Assembly: GCA_900541045.1 (NCBI GenBank)
Contig: UQID01000017.1
Location: 1-52,884 of the forward strand
DNA from: an uncultured Collinsella sp.
Lineage (GTDB): Bacteria; Actinomycetota; Coriobacteriia; Coriobacteriales; Coriobacteriaceae
Direction of reading: 5' to 3'
DNA length: 52,884 nt
A program made the translations under genes and the position numbers. Positions 40,845 to 49,286 of this stretch are shown piece by piece. The stretch's first letter is position 1. Each line of letters begins with the position of its first letter. A model generated the notes under the pieces. That model was not told where the DNA came from. It searched no databases and saw only the letters and a program-made list of their open reading frames with translations.

Positions 40845-41468
40845 ATGACCGCCGATATGGGTGATCTTGCGCTTTTGGTACTGGCCGTGCTGTGTCTTGC
40901 AGTCTTTGCTTGCCTGCTGGTTAAGGTGCTTAAGCGACAGGCCATGAGAATCGACAGGTTGGGCTACGCGCTTTTCGTTGAGAAGCTTCGTTCGCCGGCG
41001 TTGACGGTTGCGATGAAAGCCGTTTCGAACATGGCATCGCTACCGGTTGTCGTGGGCGTGCTGGTCGCCACGTTTATATGGGCGCCCTGTCGGATTCAGG
41101 TTATGTGCGCCGCTGTCAATGTCGGCGTCATCAGTGCCATCGATCAGCTCCTTAAGGTGTTGGTGCGCCGCCCTCGCCCCCAAGGATATCGGCTTGTGGA
41201 GGCTCCGGGACTCAGTTTTCCCACGGGCCATTCGATGGCTGCTATGGCGTTTTACGGATATGGCATATGGCTCGTGCAGGGAGGAGCCGGCGGCCTTTCG
41301 TCTAACGTGTTTGCCGCGATGGCGCTTGCGTGCGTCATTCTCGCTGTTGGTGTCAGTCGCATTTATCTGGGGGTGCACTACGCTTCTGATGTACTGGGTG
41401 GATTTTGCCTGGCGCTAGCTTGGCTCATCTTATTTGTGCGCCTGGTGCCTCCGTTTATCGCGGCATAG
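40845..41468 (+). CDS. PAP2-family membrane phosphatase
   Basis: The 207-residue protein has about five transmembrane helices and the three PAP2 motifs: KVLVRRPRP, FPTGHSMAA and SRIYLGVHYASDV, with the catalytic Lys, Arg and His residues. Such enzymes dephosphorylate lipid phosphates such as undecaprenyl pyrophosphate or phosphatidylglycerophosphate. ATG 40845 has GAAGGG upstream. It is alone in its unit; the lipid substrate is not decided by sequence. Confidence 0.92.
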   Translation: MTADMGDLALLVLAVLCLAVFACLLVKVLKRQAMRIDRLGYALFVEKLRSPALTVAMKAVSNMASLPVVVGVLVATFIWAPCRIQVMCAAVNVGVISAIDQLLKVLVRRPRPQGYRLVEAPGLSFPTGHSMAAMAFYGYGIWLVQGGAGGLSSNVFAAMALACVILAVGVSRIYLGVHYASDVLGGFCLALAWLILFVRLVPPFIAA

Positions 41469-41606
41469 CCATCTGTGCGTCCCGTTTTGATTGATTCGGG
41501 TTTTAACGCAGCCCTTAAGAGCACGAAACAGCTCGGAAAACCTTGCTTCGTAGCATGAGCCTAACGATCTGTTTCACCTCAAAAGCATGGAAGGGTTGTG
41601 GGGTAG

Positions 41607-42131
41607 ATGGTCAACTATGGGTTTGGTATGCCAACGCGCCTTGTCGCGGATGGCGACGTGGCACGTTGGTGCGGGCGCCTGGTCGCCCATTACGGCGGCA
41701 CCAAGGCACTGGTAGTGCTGGGCGGCGACAAGCATACGCGCGACGAGCTCGTTGCGGCGGCGCTTGGGTCGCTTGACCGGGCATTGTTGGAGCGCGCGCT
41801 GTTCCGTTGTGGCTCGGTTGAGGGCGAGGGGGGAGACGAGCTGGTCGATGAGGCTGTTGCCTTGGCCATCGACGAAGGCGTCGACTTTGTGCTTGCGATT
41901 GGGGATGCCGACACGGCTGGATTTGCGCGCGAGGTTGCCCGTCGTATGGCGGTGCTCGATTCTGGCGAGGACGGTTTTGTTCCCCATGGCTGCATTGTCT
42001 CGGAGGGAAAGGTGCCTGCGGCTGTGGGTAGAGGCGAAGTGCCCGTCTTTGCCATTATCGCGCCTGAGCTCCTGGATGGCATTGGCTCTCCCTTGCGCGA
42101 GTTGCTCGCCAGTGTGTGCGCCACCGCATAG
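41607..42131 (+). CDS. Isolated N-terminal domain of an iron-containing alcohol dehydrogenase
   Basis: This 174-residue protein begins like an Fe-ADH: VNYGFGMPTRLVADGD, then GGTKALVVLGGDKHTRDELV. FVLAIGDADTAGFAREVARR stands where the family has AIGGGSviDtAKaia, so the dinucleotide-binding GGGS is altered. The whole metal-binding C-terminal helical domain (with its His ligands) is missing, and the frame ends cleanly at a TAG. It may be a remnant or a domain with a new role. ATG 41607 has weak ribosome binding site GGGGTAG. The composition looks coding. Confidence 0.65.
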   Translation: MVNYGFGMPTRLVADGDVARWCGRLVAHYGGTKALVVLGGDKHTRDELVAAALGSLDRALLERALFRCGSVEGEGGDELVDEAVALAIDEGVDFVLAIGDADTAGFAREVARRMAVLDSGEDGFVPHGCIVSEGKVPAAVGRGEVPVFAIIAPELLDGIGSPLRELLASVCATA

Positions 42132-42132
42132 T

Positions 42133-42189
42133 TTTGATAGGTAAAGCGTTTGACCTGCCAAAATAAACCTGTCCCTTTTTGGTCGGTCG
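42133..42189. repeat. Dispersed hairpin repeat, copy B
   Basis: It shares the 25-base core with copy A in inverted orientation and about 80% identity over nearly 60 bases. The ends (CCTGCC/GGTCGG here, CCGACC/GGCAGG in copy A read the same way) differ but still pair. It lies in the leader region of pgi. Confidence 0.8.
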
Positions 42190-42306
42190 CCGTTTGGGGG
42201 CGGATTGATAACGCTCGCTGATTACGGTCTTGACCTGAGCTAGAATAGTGGCATCTGAATGTCCGGGCGCATGGGGGACACGCGCCCGTATGCTGAGGAG
42301 GACTTT

Positions 42307-44001
42307 ATGGCAACTGTTGCCGCACCTATCGACGCCACGTCGACCGCCGCTTGGAAGGCGCTCGAGGCTCATCAGGAGAAGCTCGAGGCCGAGGGCATCG
42401 ACCTCAAGGCCTGGTTCGCCGCCGATCCCGAGCGCGTGAACAAGCTGAGCTTTGACGCCGGTGACCTGCATTTCGATCTATCCAAGAACCTGGTGACCGA
42501 CGAGACCGTTAAGCTGCTGTGCGATTTGGCCCGCGAGGTTAAGCTCGAGGAGCGCCGCGAAGCCATGTTCTCCGGCGAGCACATCAACACTACCGAGGAC
42601 CGCGCCGTGCTGCACACCGCGCTGCGCCGCCCGGCGAGCGAGAAGGGCCAGCTCATCGTTGACGGCCAGGATGTTGTCGCCGACGTGTACGAGGTCCTCG
42701 ACCGTATGTATGCCTTTGCCGAGCGCGTGCGCTCCGGTGAGTGGAAGGGCGTTACCGGCAAGAAGATCGAGCACCTGGTGTCCATCGGCATCGGCGGCTC
42801 CGATCTGGGCCCGGTCATGGCCTACGAGGCCCTGCGTCCCTACGCCGACGCCGGCATCGACTGCCGCTACATTTCCAACATCGATCCCAACGACCAGGCC
42901 GAGAAGCTCAAGGGCCTGGATCCCGAGACCACGCTCGTGATCATCGTCTCCAAGACCTTTACCACGCTCGAGACGCTTACCAACGCTCGCGAGGTCAAGA
43001 CTTGGATGCTCGAGCAGCTCAAGGCCCAGGGCGCCATCGACGGCTCCGATGAGCAGAACGCCGAGGCTGTGGCTAAGCACTTTGTCGCCGTCTCTACCGC
43101 ACTCGACAAGGTCGAGGCCTTCGGTATCGACCCGGCCAACGCCTTTGGCTTCTGGAACTGGGTCGGCGGCCGTTACTCCGTTGACTCCGCCGTGGGCCTG
43201 TCCCTGATCGTCGTGCTCGGTCCCGAGCGCTTCCAGCAGTTCCTCGAGGGCTTCCACGCCATCGACGAGTACTTCTGCAACACTCCGCTCGAGCAGAACG
43301 CCGTTGCGCTGATGGGCCTGCTCAATGTCTGGTACGTCAACTTCTTTGGCTCCAAGAGCCATGCCGTGCTGCCGTACTGCCAGTACCTGCATCGCTTCCC
43401 GGCTTACCTGCAGCAGCTCACCATGGAGTCAAACGGCAAGCATGTCCGTTGGGACGGCAGCGCCGTGACCTCCGATACCGGTGAGATCTACTGGGGCGAG
43501 CCCGGCACCAACGGCCAGCACGCGTTCTATCAGCTGCTGCATCAGGGCACCGTGGTGGTTCCGGCCGACTTTATCGCCTTCGCCAACACTGCTAACCCGG
43601 CGACCGACGGTGGCCAGGACGTCCATGAGCTGTTCCTGGGCAACTTCCTCGCTCAGACCAAGGCGCTTGCCTTTGGTAAGACGGCTGACGAGGTCCGTGC
43701 CGAGGGCACGCCCGAGCAAATCGTCCCGGCTCGCTGCTTTGAGGGCAACCGCCCGACGACCTCGATCTTCGGCGACACGCTGACCCCGTTCGCGCTTGGT
43801 GAGCTCATCGCCCTGTACGAGCACATCGTGTTTGTCGAGGGTACGGTTTGGGGTATCGACTCCTACGACCAGTGGGGTGTCGAACTGGGCAAGCAGCTTG
43901 CCAAGCAGATCACGCCTGCCTTCCACGACGACGCTGCCAAGGCCGAGCAGGACGCTTCGACCCAGGCACTCATCGAGTTCTATCGCGCTCACCGCAAGTA
44001 G
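42307..44001 (+). CDS. pgi: Glucose-6-phosphate isomerase
   Basis: The start at ATG 42307 (MATVAAPIDATS) has GAGGAGG upstream; an in-frame ATG 48 bases earlier is less suitable. The 564-residue length fits the long form of Pgi. The motifs include HINTTEDRAVLHTALR, SIGIGGSDLGPVMAYEAL (phosphate loop), GRYSVDSAVGLSLIV and the C-terminal GVELGKQLAKQI with the catalytic Lys. It interconverts glucose 6-phosphate and fructose 6-phosphate in glycolysis. Strong codon bias suggests high expression. Confidence 0.97.
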   Translation: MATVAAPIDATSTAAWKALEAHQEKLEAEGIDLKAWFAADPERVNKLSFDAGDLHFDLSKNLVTDETVKLLCDLAREVKLEERREAMFSGEHINTTEDRAVLHTALRRPASEKGQLIVDGQDVVADVYEVLDRMYAFAERVRSGEWKGVTGKKIEHLVSIGIGGSDLGPVMAYEALRPYADAGIDCRYISNIDPNDQAEKLKGLDPETTLVIIVSKTFTTLETLTNAREVKTWMLEQLKAQGAIDGSDEQNAEAVAKHFVAVSTALDKVEAFGIDPANAFGFWNWVGGRYSVDSAVGLSLIVVLGPERFQQFLEGFHAIDEYFCNTPLEQNAVALMGLLNVWYVNFFGSKSHAVLPYCQYLHRFPAYLQQLTMESNGKHVRWDGSAVTSDTGEIYWGEPGTNGQHAFYQLLHQGTVVVPADFIAFANTANPATDGGQDVHELFLGNFLAQTKALAFGKTADEVRAEGTPEQIVPARCFEGNRPTTSIFGDTLTPFALGELIALYEHIVFVEGTVWGIDSYDQWGVELGKQLAKQITPAFHDDAAKAEQDASTQALIEFYRAHRK

Positions 44002-44030
44002 TCTTTGTCTGCTGAGCTAGCTCATCGAAG

Positions 44031-44064
44031 AAAGGGCCCGTATCTGTTGGGATACTGGCCCTTT
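44031..44064 (+). terminator. Terminator of pgi
   Basis: AAAGGGCCCGTATC and GGATACTGGCCCTTT pair with one bulge around a small TGTTG loop. The U tract is short (GCAATTTG). Confidence 0.7.
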
Positions 44065-44185
44065 GCAATTTGCCATTTGTCCGCAATCGTTCGGTGTGTT
44101 TTGCATTCGTCCTCAATTAATCCGTGTGAGGGACGCCCGCCTCGGATATGATGAAGCGTGATAAAAGCGATGCAGGGAGGCATAT

Positions 44186-45028
44186 ATGGCAATCAAAGCC
44201 ATCGCGATGGATATCGACGGTACGCTCACCAACGATCAGAAAGTGATTAGCCCGCGTACGCGCGAGAAGCTGCTCGCGGCGCAGGAGTCGGGCATTAAGC
44301 TCATTTTGGCTTCGGGCCGTCCCGCATGGGGGCTGCACGCCTTGGCACAGGAGCTCGACCTTCAAAACCATGACGGTCTGCTGGTGGCCTTTAACGGCGC
44401 TCACGTCGTCGATGCCCAGACCGACGAGGTGCTGTTCGATCAAGCTATGCCTGCCGACGAATTGCATCGCCTGATTGATCACCTGCGTAATTTTGACGTG
44501 ATCCCTATGATTTCGCTCGGTCGTAATCTGCACGTCGAGGACTCGTACCATTGCATGATCACGCTGCCTGACGGCTCGCAGAAGAATATCGTCAAGTATG
44601 AGCGCGACGCGTGCGATCTTAAGATTCGCGAGGTGGAGAGCCTGCATGAGGTCGCTGATGCTTATCCCGTGGACAAGCTACTCACTGCGGGCGACCCGGC
44701 CTATCTGCAAGCGCATCACGAGGAGATGTACGCGCCCTTTACTCAGACGCTTTCTGGTATGTTTACGGCCGACTGGTACTTTGAGTTTACGGCGCCCGGT
44801 ATCGACAAGGCCCGTGCGCTCGAGGGTGCCCTGCCCAAGCTCGGCATCGATGCCAGCGAGGTCGTATCGTTTGGCGACGGCCAGAACGACAAGTCCATGA
44901 TTGAGTGGGCGGGTACCGGTGTTGCCATGGGTAACGCCGTCGACGAGGTCAAGGCTGTGGCCCAGATGGTGACCGCCAATAACAACGAAGACGGTATTGC
45001 GGTGGCGCTGGATAAGCTGCTGGGTTAG
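44186..45028 (+). CDS. HAD-superfamily Cof-type sugar phosphatase
   Basis: The 280-residue protein starts at ATG 44186 with GGGAGG upstream. It has MDIDGTLTNDQK (nucleophile Asp), the ASGRPAWGL region, the Lys in KARALEGALPKLGI and the metal motif SFGDGQNDKSMIEWA. The cap is of the Cof/YidA type. YidA-like enzymes dephosphorylate sugar phosphates such as erythrose 4-phosphate. It precedes a second HAD gene and a sugar kinase, which hints at sugar-phosphate metabolism. The substrate is not determined. Confidence 0.93.
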   Translation: MAIKAIAMDIDGTLTNDQKVISPRTREKLLAAQESGIKLILASGRPAWGLHALAQELDLQNHDGLLVAFNGAHVVDAQTDEVLFDQAMPADELHRLIDHLRNFDVIPMISLGRNLHVEDSYHCMITLPDGSQKNIVKYERDACDLKIREVESLHEVADAYPVDKLLTAGDPAYLQAHHEEMYAPFTQTLSGMFTADWYFEFTAPGIDKARALEGALPKLGIDASEVVSFGDGQNDKSMIEWAGTGVAMGNAVDEVKAVAQMVTANNNEDGIAVALDKLLG

Positions 45029-45050
45029 AATCGCCGATAATGCATGGTTC

Positions 45051-45076
45051 GGGCGCCTGCTTACAGGCGCCCTTTT
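45051..45076 (+). terminator. Intrinsic terminator between the two HAD genes
   Basis: GGGCGCCTG and CAGGCGCCC form a perfect 9-bp stem with loop CTTA, followed by TTTT. The next gene begins 15 bases later, so it may be an attenuating rather than complete stop. Confidence 0.85.
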
Positions 45077-45091
45077 GTTAGGGAGGGTGCC

Positions 45092-45751
45092 GTGTCCGCA
45101 TTTCCGTTCGACGCCGTTATCTTTGACATGGACGGCGTGATTGTCGATACCGAGTATTACTACCTGGGCGAGACTGCCGCGTTTGCCAAGGAGCTTGGGC
45201 TTAATCTGACTCAAGAGGAGTTGAATGGGCAGGTCGGTACCTCGCATCAGTTCTTCCTGCATATGCTGGTCGATTGGTTTGAGCGTGCCGGTAAGGGGCA
45301 TTTTACTGGCGAGGAAACGTTGGCCCGTTGGGACGAATGGGCGCATAAGCGTCCGCGCGACTATCAGGCTTTGATTAACCCGGGCGCCGTGGATACGATT
45401 CGAGAGCTGCCGCGCCGCGGCGTTCGCGTGGCGCTTGCCAGCTCGTCTCCCATGGTTAGCATCGAGGAAGTGCTCAATGCATGCGGGCTGTCGGATGCCT
45501 TTGAGTATGTGGTGAGCGGCGAGCAGTTTAAGGAGAGCAAGCCCGAGCCCGACATCTACCTGCATGCGCTGGACCTGCTGGGGCTGCCCGCGAATCGCTG
45601 CTGCTGCGTTGAGGATTCGGTGCCTGGCATCACTGCCGGCAAGCGAGCCGGCCTGACAGTCATTGCCAAGCGCGAGGAGCGCTTTGGATTTAGCCAAGAT
45701 GCCGCGGACAAGATTATCGACCAGCTGCCCGATTTGCTGAAGCTTGCGTAG
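45092..45751 (+). CDS. HAD phosphatase of the beta-phosphoglucomutase-like group
   Basis: The start is GTG 45092 (MSAFPFDAVIFDMDG), with GGGAGGG upstream. The product has 219 residues. It has FDMDGVIVDTEYYY (nucleophile Asp, second Asp), the helical cap, ALASSSPMVSIEEVL (motif II), FKESKPEPDIYLHALDLLG (motif III Lys) and CVEDSVPGITAGKRAGL (motif IV). This is the beta-PGM/phosphatase group I. It could be a sugar-phosphate phosphatase or mutase. It stands between another HAD gene and a PfkB kinase. Confidence 0.92.
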   Translation: MSAFPFDAVIFDMDGVIVDTEYYYLGETAAFAKELGLNLTQEELNGQVGTSHQFFLHMLVDWFERAGKGHFTGEETLARWDEWAHKRPRDYQALINPGAVDTIRELPRRGVRVALASSSPMVSIEEVLNACGLSDAFEYVVSGEQFKESKPEPDIYLHALDLLGLPANRCCCVEDSVPGITAGKRAGLTVIAKREERFGFSQDAADKIIDQLPDLLKLA

Positions 45752-45811
45752 GGCCAGGGCGGCACGGCGGCCATTACGGCGATCTCGTTAGGACGAGAAA
45801 GGGACGGCGCT

Positions 45812-46675
45812 ATGACATTCAACGTTAACGCTCTTGGGTTTGGCGACAACGTCGTCGACCGCTACGAGCATATCAACACAATGTATCCGGGTGGCAATGC
45901 GGTGAACTTTGCCGTGTATGCCAAGAAGTGCGGTGCCGCGCGCTCCGCGTATATGGGCATCTTTGGTAATGACGCTGCTGCCGAGCATGTGATTGCGAGT
46001 CTTGAGGATGAGGGCGTTGAACTAGCCAAATGCAAGCAGCTCATCGGCGAGAATGGTGCGGCACGCGTTACTGTGGTCGATGGTGACCGTGTCTTCCTTG
46101 GCTCCAACGAAGGCGGTATCCGTGGCGATGCGCGCTATGTCCTCGATCGTTTTGATCTTTCGTACATGAAGCAGTTCGATGTGGTTCATTCGGGCAACTA
46201 TTGCTTTACCGAGCGCGAGCTGCCTAAGTTGAAGGCAGCGGGTATTACCGTTTCGTTTGACTTCTCGGACGATTCGACCGACGAGTACTACGAGCAGATT
46301 GCTCCCTACGTTGACTTCGCGTTCTTTAGCGCGGCAGACGCCGCGAGCGAGGACGAGATTCGCAAGCGTCTGGCATGGGTGAAGAGCTTGGGTCCGCGTT
46401 TTGTATCGGCCACGGCTGGCGCTGAGGGCTGTACTGCCTATGACGGCGAGCGTTACTATCGGCAGCATGCCAAGCCAGTGACAGATATGAAGGACACCAT
46501 GGGTGCGGGTGACTCGTTCCTGACTTCGTTTCTGATGTGCTATCTCGATTCCGCCAAGCGTGGCGAGGATGGTGCCGAGGCCGTCGAGCGCGCACTCGAC
46601 TTTGCGGCGGGGTTTGCTTCGACCGTATGCGGTATGGAAGGCTCCTGGGGCCATGGAGCGCCAATTTCCGAATAG
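45812..46675 (+). CDS. PfkB-family sugar kinase, fructoselysine 6-kinase-like
   Basis: The 287-residue protein starts at ATG 45812. It has GFGDNVVDRYEHINTMYPGGNAVNFAVYAKKCG, recognisable in parts as the PfkB N-terminal signature (YPGGNAVN), and the C-terminal DTMGAGDSFLTSF with the catalytic Asp and anion hole. The D-N-x-V-D and YPGGNAVN patterns are close to FrlD, which phosphorylates fructoselysine from glycated protein. The partner deglycase (FrlB) is not in the window, so the substrate stays open. It may work with the two HAD phosphatases upstream. Confidence 0.88.
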   Translation: MTFNVNALGFGDNVVDRYEHINTMYPGGNAVNFAVYAKKCGAARSAYMGIFGNDAAAEHVIASLEDEGVELAKCKQLIGENGAARVTVVDGDRVFLGSNEGGIRGDARYVLDRFDLSYMKQFDVVHSGNYCFTERELPKLKAAGITVSFDFSDDSTDEYYEQIAPYVDFAFFSAADAASEDEIRKRLAWVKSLGPRFVSATAGAEGCTAYDGERYYRQHAKPVTDMKDTMGAGDSFLTSFLMCYLDSAKRGEDGAEAVERALDFAAGFASTVCGMEGSWGHGAPISE

Positions 46676-46719
46676 GTGAGCAGTCTCGGGGAGCTGTATT
46701 GGTGCCTTCCCGTGACTCG

Positions 46720-46949
46720 GTGGTCAAAAAAAGCCAAATATGAGTACTGTGACTAATTTAGTCGCAGCAAAATCGACCCCTTCAGACGTGATTTGAGCGT
46801 TTGGAGGGGTTTAAGATTGCGAAAATGCAGGATGAGTGACTGTGAAAGTGTTAGTTAATGGACAATCGTAGATTAATCTGGTGGCCGGAAAGCTCAAAGT
46901 AATGTATCCATTTCGCTAGCAGTACTCATATTTGACGTTTTTTGACCAC
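46720..46949. mobile_element. MITE-like element with 30-bp terminal inverted repeats
   Basis: The ends 46720-46749 and 46920-46949 are inverted repeats identical at 28 of 30 positions (GTGGTCAAAAAA at the tips, CAAATATGAGTACTG inside). The 170 bases between encode nothing but hold inner palindromes: GACTAATTTAGTC next to the left arm, and ACCCCTT/GGAGGGGT. It has lower G+C than its surroundings. No target-site duplication was seen. It may be a non-autonomous transposable element or a large structured terminator between convergent genes. Confidence 0.65.
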
Positions 46950-46954
46950 AGGGG

Positions 46955-47737
46955 TCAGCGAAGGCTAAAAACAGAGCGTGCATTTGCTAAAACCGCTGAC
47001 TCAATATGCTTTGCGTCACAGTTTTTGAGTGAGGCGATGCGTTCTGAGGTCCATGCAAGCGATCTGATGAGCGACTGCGCGCTTGTTTCTGTGTTTGGCT
47101 CGGTCGGCGCATCGGTCTCGAGCAGTAAACGGTCGAGTGGAATCTGTCGTGCGTATTCGCGTCCTCGTTTGGACGCGAGCATGCGTTCGTTGACAGAAAA
47201 ATAGCAGCCCGCATTACGCGCGCGGACGAGCTCGTCTGAGGTGCCGCTAAACCAGTGGAAGATGATAGCGGGGGAGTCGGGGTTTGGGATGAGTAGCCCG
47301 TGCGATTCTAGGGCGTCCAGCGCAGTTCCTGCCGAACGAACGGCGTGAATTGATATCACGCGCTCGGCAAGAGGACGCTGCACGAGCACATCGCAGAGCC
47401 GGTCAAGTGCCTGTATTTGCAGCGACTCGCTTCCGGCAAAGCGCTCGGAAAAGTCGAGTCCGACTTCGCCGATGTGGCGCTCTTGGGCGGCAACTTCGCA
47501 AAGCAGATCGACTTCGGTAGAACCACAGCGGCCGTCGGCGAGCCACCAGGGGTGAAGCCCAATGCCGGCGATGATGCCTGGTTGGCGACGGGCACGCTCG
47601 TTTGCGGCCGAAAAGTCGCGTGGATCGACGCCGCAATCAAATAGACCCAAGCCCAGTGCCGTCGCCTCATCGGCAACGGCGTCCGGGTGAGCCATTAAAT
47701 CAAGATGGCAGTGTGCATCAATTAACTGGGGCCCCAT
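46955..47737 (-). CDS. TatD-family metal-dependent hydrolase
   Basis: ATG 47737 (MGPQLIDAHCHLDL) is taken as start, with GGAG nine bases upstream; a GTG at 47752 overlapping the previous stop is the alternative. The 260-residue protein has the TatD metal motifs DAHCHLD (two His), GEVGLDF (Glu), VISIHAVR (His), IFHWFSG (His) and LLETDAP (Asp). TatD proteins are 3'-5' DNA/RNA exonucleases or DNases. It is co-transcribed with the TcdA-like gene upstream. The sequence is more divergent than usual TatD, for example HAVR for the usual HxR. Confidence 0.88.
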   Translation of the reverse strand: MGPQLIDAHCHLDLMAHPDAVADEATALGLGLFDCGVDPRDFSAANERARRQPGIIAGIGLHPWWLADGRCGSTEVDLLCEVAAQERHIGEVGLDFSERFAGSESLQIQALDRLCDVLVQRPLAERVISIHAVRSAGTALDALESHGLLIPNPDSPAIIFHWFSGTSDELVRARNAGCYFSVNERMLASKRGREYARQIPLDRLLLETDAPTEPNTETSAQSLIRSLAWTSERIASLKNCDAKHIESAVLANARSVFSLR

Positions 47738-47751
47738 CTCGGCGCGCTCCA

Positions 47752-48546
47752 CTAGTCTAGGCGCTGGCCATCGGCGCGCACGCGTTCGGTACCACGCCCA
47801 CTGATCTGGCGGATAACCTCGCCGGCGATCATCTGGCCCATGATGGGCGGCATAAAGCTGGCGGTGCCCAACTCGGTACGCTCGTGGATATTGGACGGGT
47901 CGCGGGGTTGGGTCTTAACCGATTCCTCGCAGCTAAACAGCACGTGCAGGCTCTTGATTCCGCGCTTCTTGCATTCTTTGCGCATGATGCGGCTCATGGG
48001 GTCACGTACCGTATCGAAGATGTCGGCAAAGCGGAGGCACTCGGGATGGAGCTTGTTGGCCCCGCCCATGGAGCTAACCAAACGGATGTCGTGGTCCTGA
48101 GCATATTTGGCAATGGTGAGCTTGGCCGAGATGGTGTCGATGGCGTCGACGACGTAGTCGAACTTGCCGTCCGTCTGCTCTAAAACGCTCGCAAAGAACT
48201 CGTCGATGTTATCGCTCAACAGGTATTCAGTTCGCTTGATGACGGTGGCGGCAGGATTGATATCGTGGATCATGGCCTCCATCACGTCAACCTTGCGCTT
48301 GCCGACGGTGCTGTGAAAGGCGATGGCCTGGCGATTGATATTGCTGGGCGCGATGATGTCCTTATCCAGAATGACGAAATGTCCGATGCCGCCGCGGGCG
48401 AGTGCCTCGCAGCAGTTGGAGCCCACGCCTCCGCAGCCGAGCACCAGTACCGTAGCATCGGCGAGCTTGTCGAGTGCCTCGCGGCCCATGATGATTTCGA
48501 GCTTGGTATCGCGCGTCTCGACGAGAGCAGTAGCGTTTTCGGTCAT
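47752..48546 (-). CDS. tcdA: tRNA threonylcarbamoyladenosine dehydratase (TcdA-like, ThiF/E1 fold)
   Basis: The start at ATG 48546 has GGAGG six bases upstream. The 264-residue protein has an E1-like fold: VLVLGCGGVGSNCCEALARGGIGHF (glycine-rich ATP site, shown by GCGGVGSN), then DIIAPSNINRQ (Asn-Arg), KRKVDVMEAMIHDINP, and YVVDAIDTISAKL. RMRKECKKRGI and LFSCEE fit the YgdL/TcdA group. TcdA converts t6A to cyclic ct6A at position 37 of tRNA. It is upstream of and overlapping with the TatD-family gene. Confidence 0.9.
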   Translation of the reverse strand: MTENATALVETRDTKLEIIMGREALDKLADATVLVLGCGGVGSNCCEALARGGIGHFVILDKDIIAPSNINRQAIAFHSTVGKRKVDVMEAMIHDINPAATVIKRTEYLLSDNIDEFFASVLEQTDGKFDYVVDAIDTISAKLTIAKYAQDHDIRLVSSMGGANKLHPECLRFADIFDTVRDPMSRIMRKECKKRGIKSLHVLFSCEESVKTQPRDPSNIHERTELGTASFMPPIMGQMIAGEVIRQISGRGTERVRADGQRLD

Positions 48547-48754
48547 AGACATCCTCCGATGGGGAAGCGAATCGTGTTTAAGCTATCGTCATTATAGGTA
48601 TTATCGCGATTTCATTTGAGCCCTTGGGGTTTGTTGAAATGGGATCGGGATTCGCATAAGATTGAAGCAGATGGCACCCGTTGCAGCGGGTTGGCCAACT
48701 CCGAAACACGTTTATGGCGTGAGAAGTGGCCGTCTTCGCATTACGCGGGGGCGG

Positions 48755-48841
48755 CTATTTCATTCGACCTCCAATGTGGATGCCGAGCTCCACAGCCGCG
48801 ATTACAAGCAATAACAACGTCAGGACATCGTCAATACTCAT
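48755..48841 (-). CDS. 28-residue hydrophobic peptide, possible type I toxin
   Basis: ATG 48841 has AAGAAGGAG six to seven bases upstream. The frame encodes MSIDDVLTLLLLVIAAVELG and then IHIGGRMK before TAG: one transmembrane helix with a basic end. Length, charge pattern and isolated setting resemble holin-like type I toxins of Gram-positive bacteria, but no antisense RNA promoter was identified. It is too short for usual gene finders. The rest of the 461-base gap 48547-49007 shows no other gene. Confidence 0.5.
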   Translation of the reverse strand: MSIDDVLTLLLLVIAAVELGIHIGGRMK

Positions 48842-48919
48842 AGTCCATCTCCTTCTTGGGTAGAGGGAGCTGGCCCATCTGCTTCAACTTCCATTGTAAC
48901 TAAACACGAACGAATGTTC

Positions 48920-48970
48920 TATAGATGTTACTGTATTTGACAGTTAGACAAACATCTAAATATCCAGTAT
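48920..48970 (+). promoter_or_regulatory. Promoter and inverted repeat before the sdpR-like gene
   Basis: TTGACA at 48937 lies between inverted half-sites TAGATGTT (about 48922) and AACATCTA (about 48951). TATCCA or TATAGT downstream could be the -10. The arrangement suits autoregulation by the ArsR-type repressor. Confidence 0.45.
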
Positions 48971-49007
48971 AGTGTGCGCGTCATGAGGGGCGCTGAGAGG
49001 AGGTCTT

Positions 49008-49286
49008 ATGCCGGGAGAGGGTTTTAAGGCGCTGGCCGATCCTACGCGGCGGCGCATTTTGGAACTGCTGCGCGAGGGCAATTGCACGGCGGGGGAGCTT
49101 GCCGAGCATTTCGATATCAGTAAGCCGTCGCTGAGCCATCACTTGGCGACGCTCAAAAACGCCGGGTTGGTGACCGACGAGCGCCATGGCCAAAACATCG
49201 TATACAGCTTAAACACCACCGTCATGCAGGACTTGATCGGTTGGTTTATGGGCTTTACAAACACGGAAGGTGATAAGGATGAATAA
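49008..49286 (+). CDS. ArsR-family repressor, SdpR-like
   Basis: The 92-residue protein starts at ATG 49008 with GAGGAGG upstream. It is a winged helix-turn-helix of the ArsR type: FKALADPTRRRILELLREG, AGELAEHFDISKPSLSHHL and GLVTDERHGQNIVYSL. It has no metal-binding Cys motif. The next gene is SdpI-like and overlaps by 8 bases, matching the Bacillus sdpRI autorepressor/immunity pair, in which SdpR represses the operon until SdpI captures it at the membrane. Confidence 0.9.
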   Translation: MPGEGFKALADPTRRRILELLREGNCTAGELAEHFDISKPSLSHHLATLKNAGLVTDERHGQNIVYSLNTTVMQDLIGWFMGFTNTEGDKDE

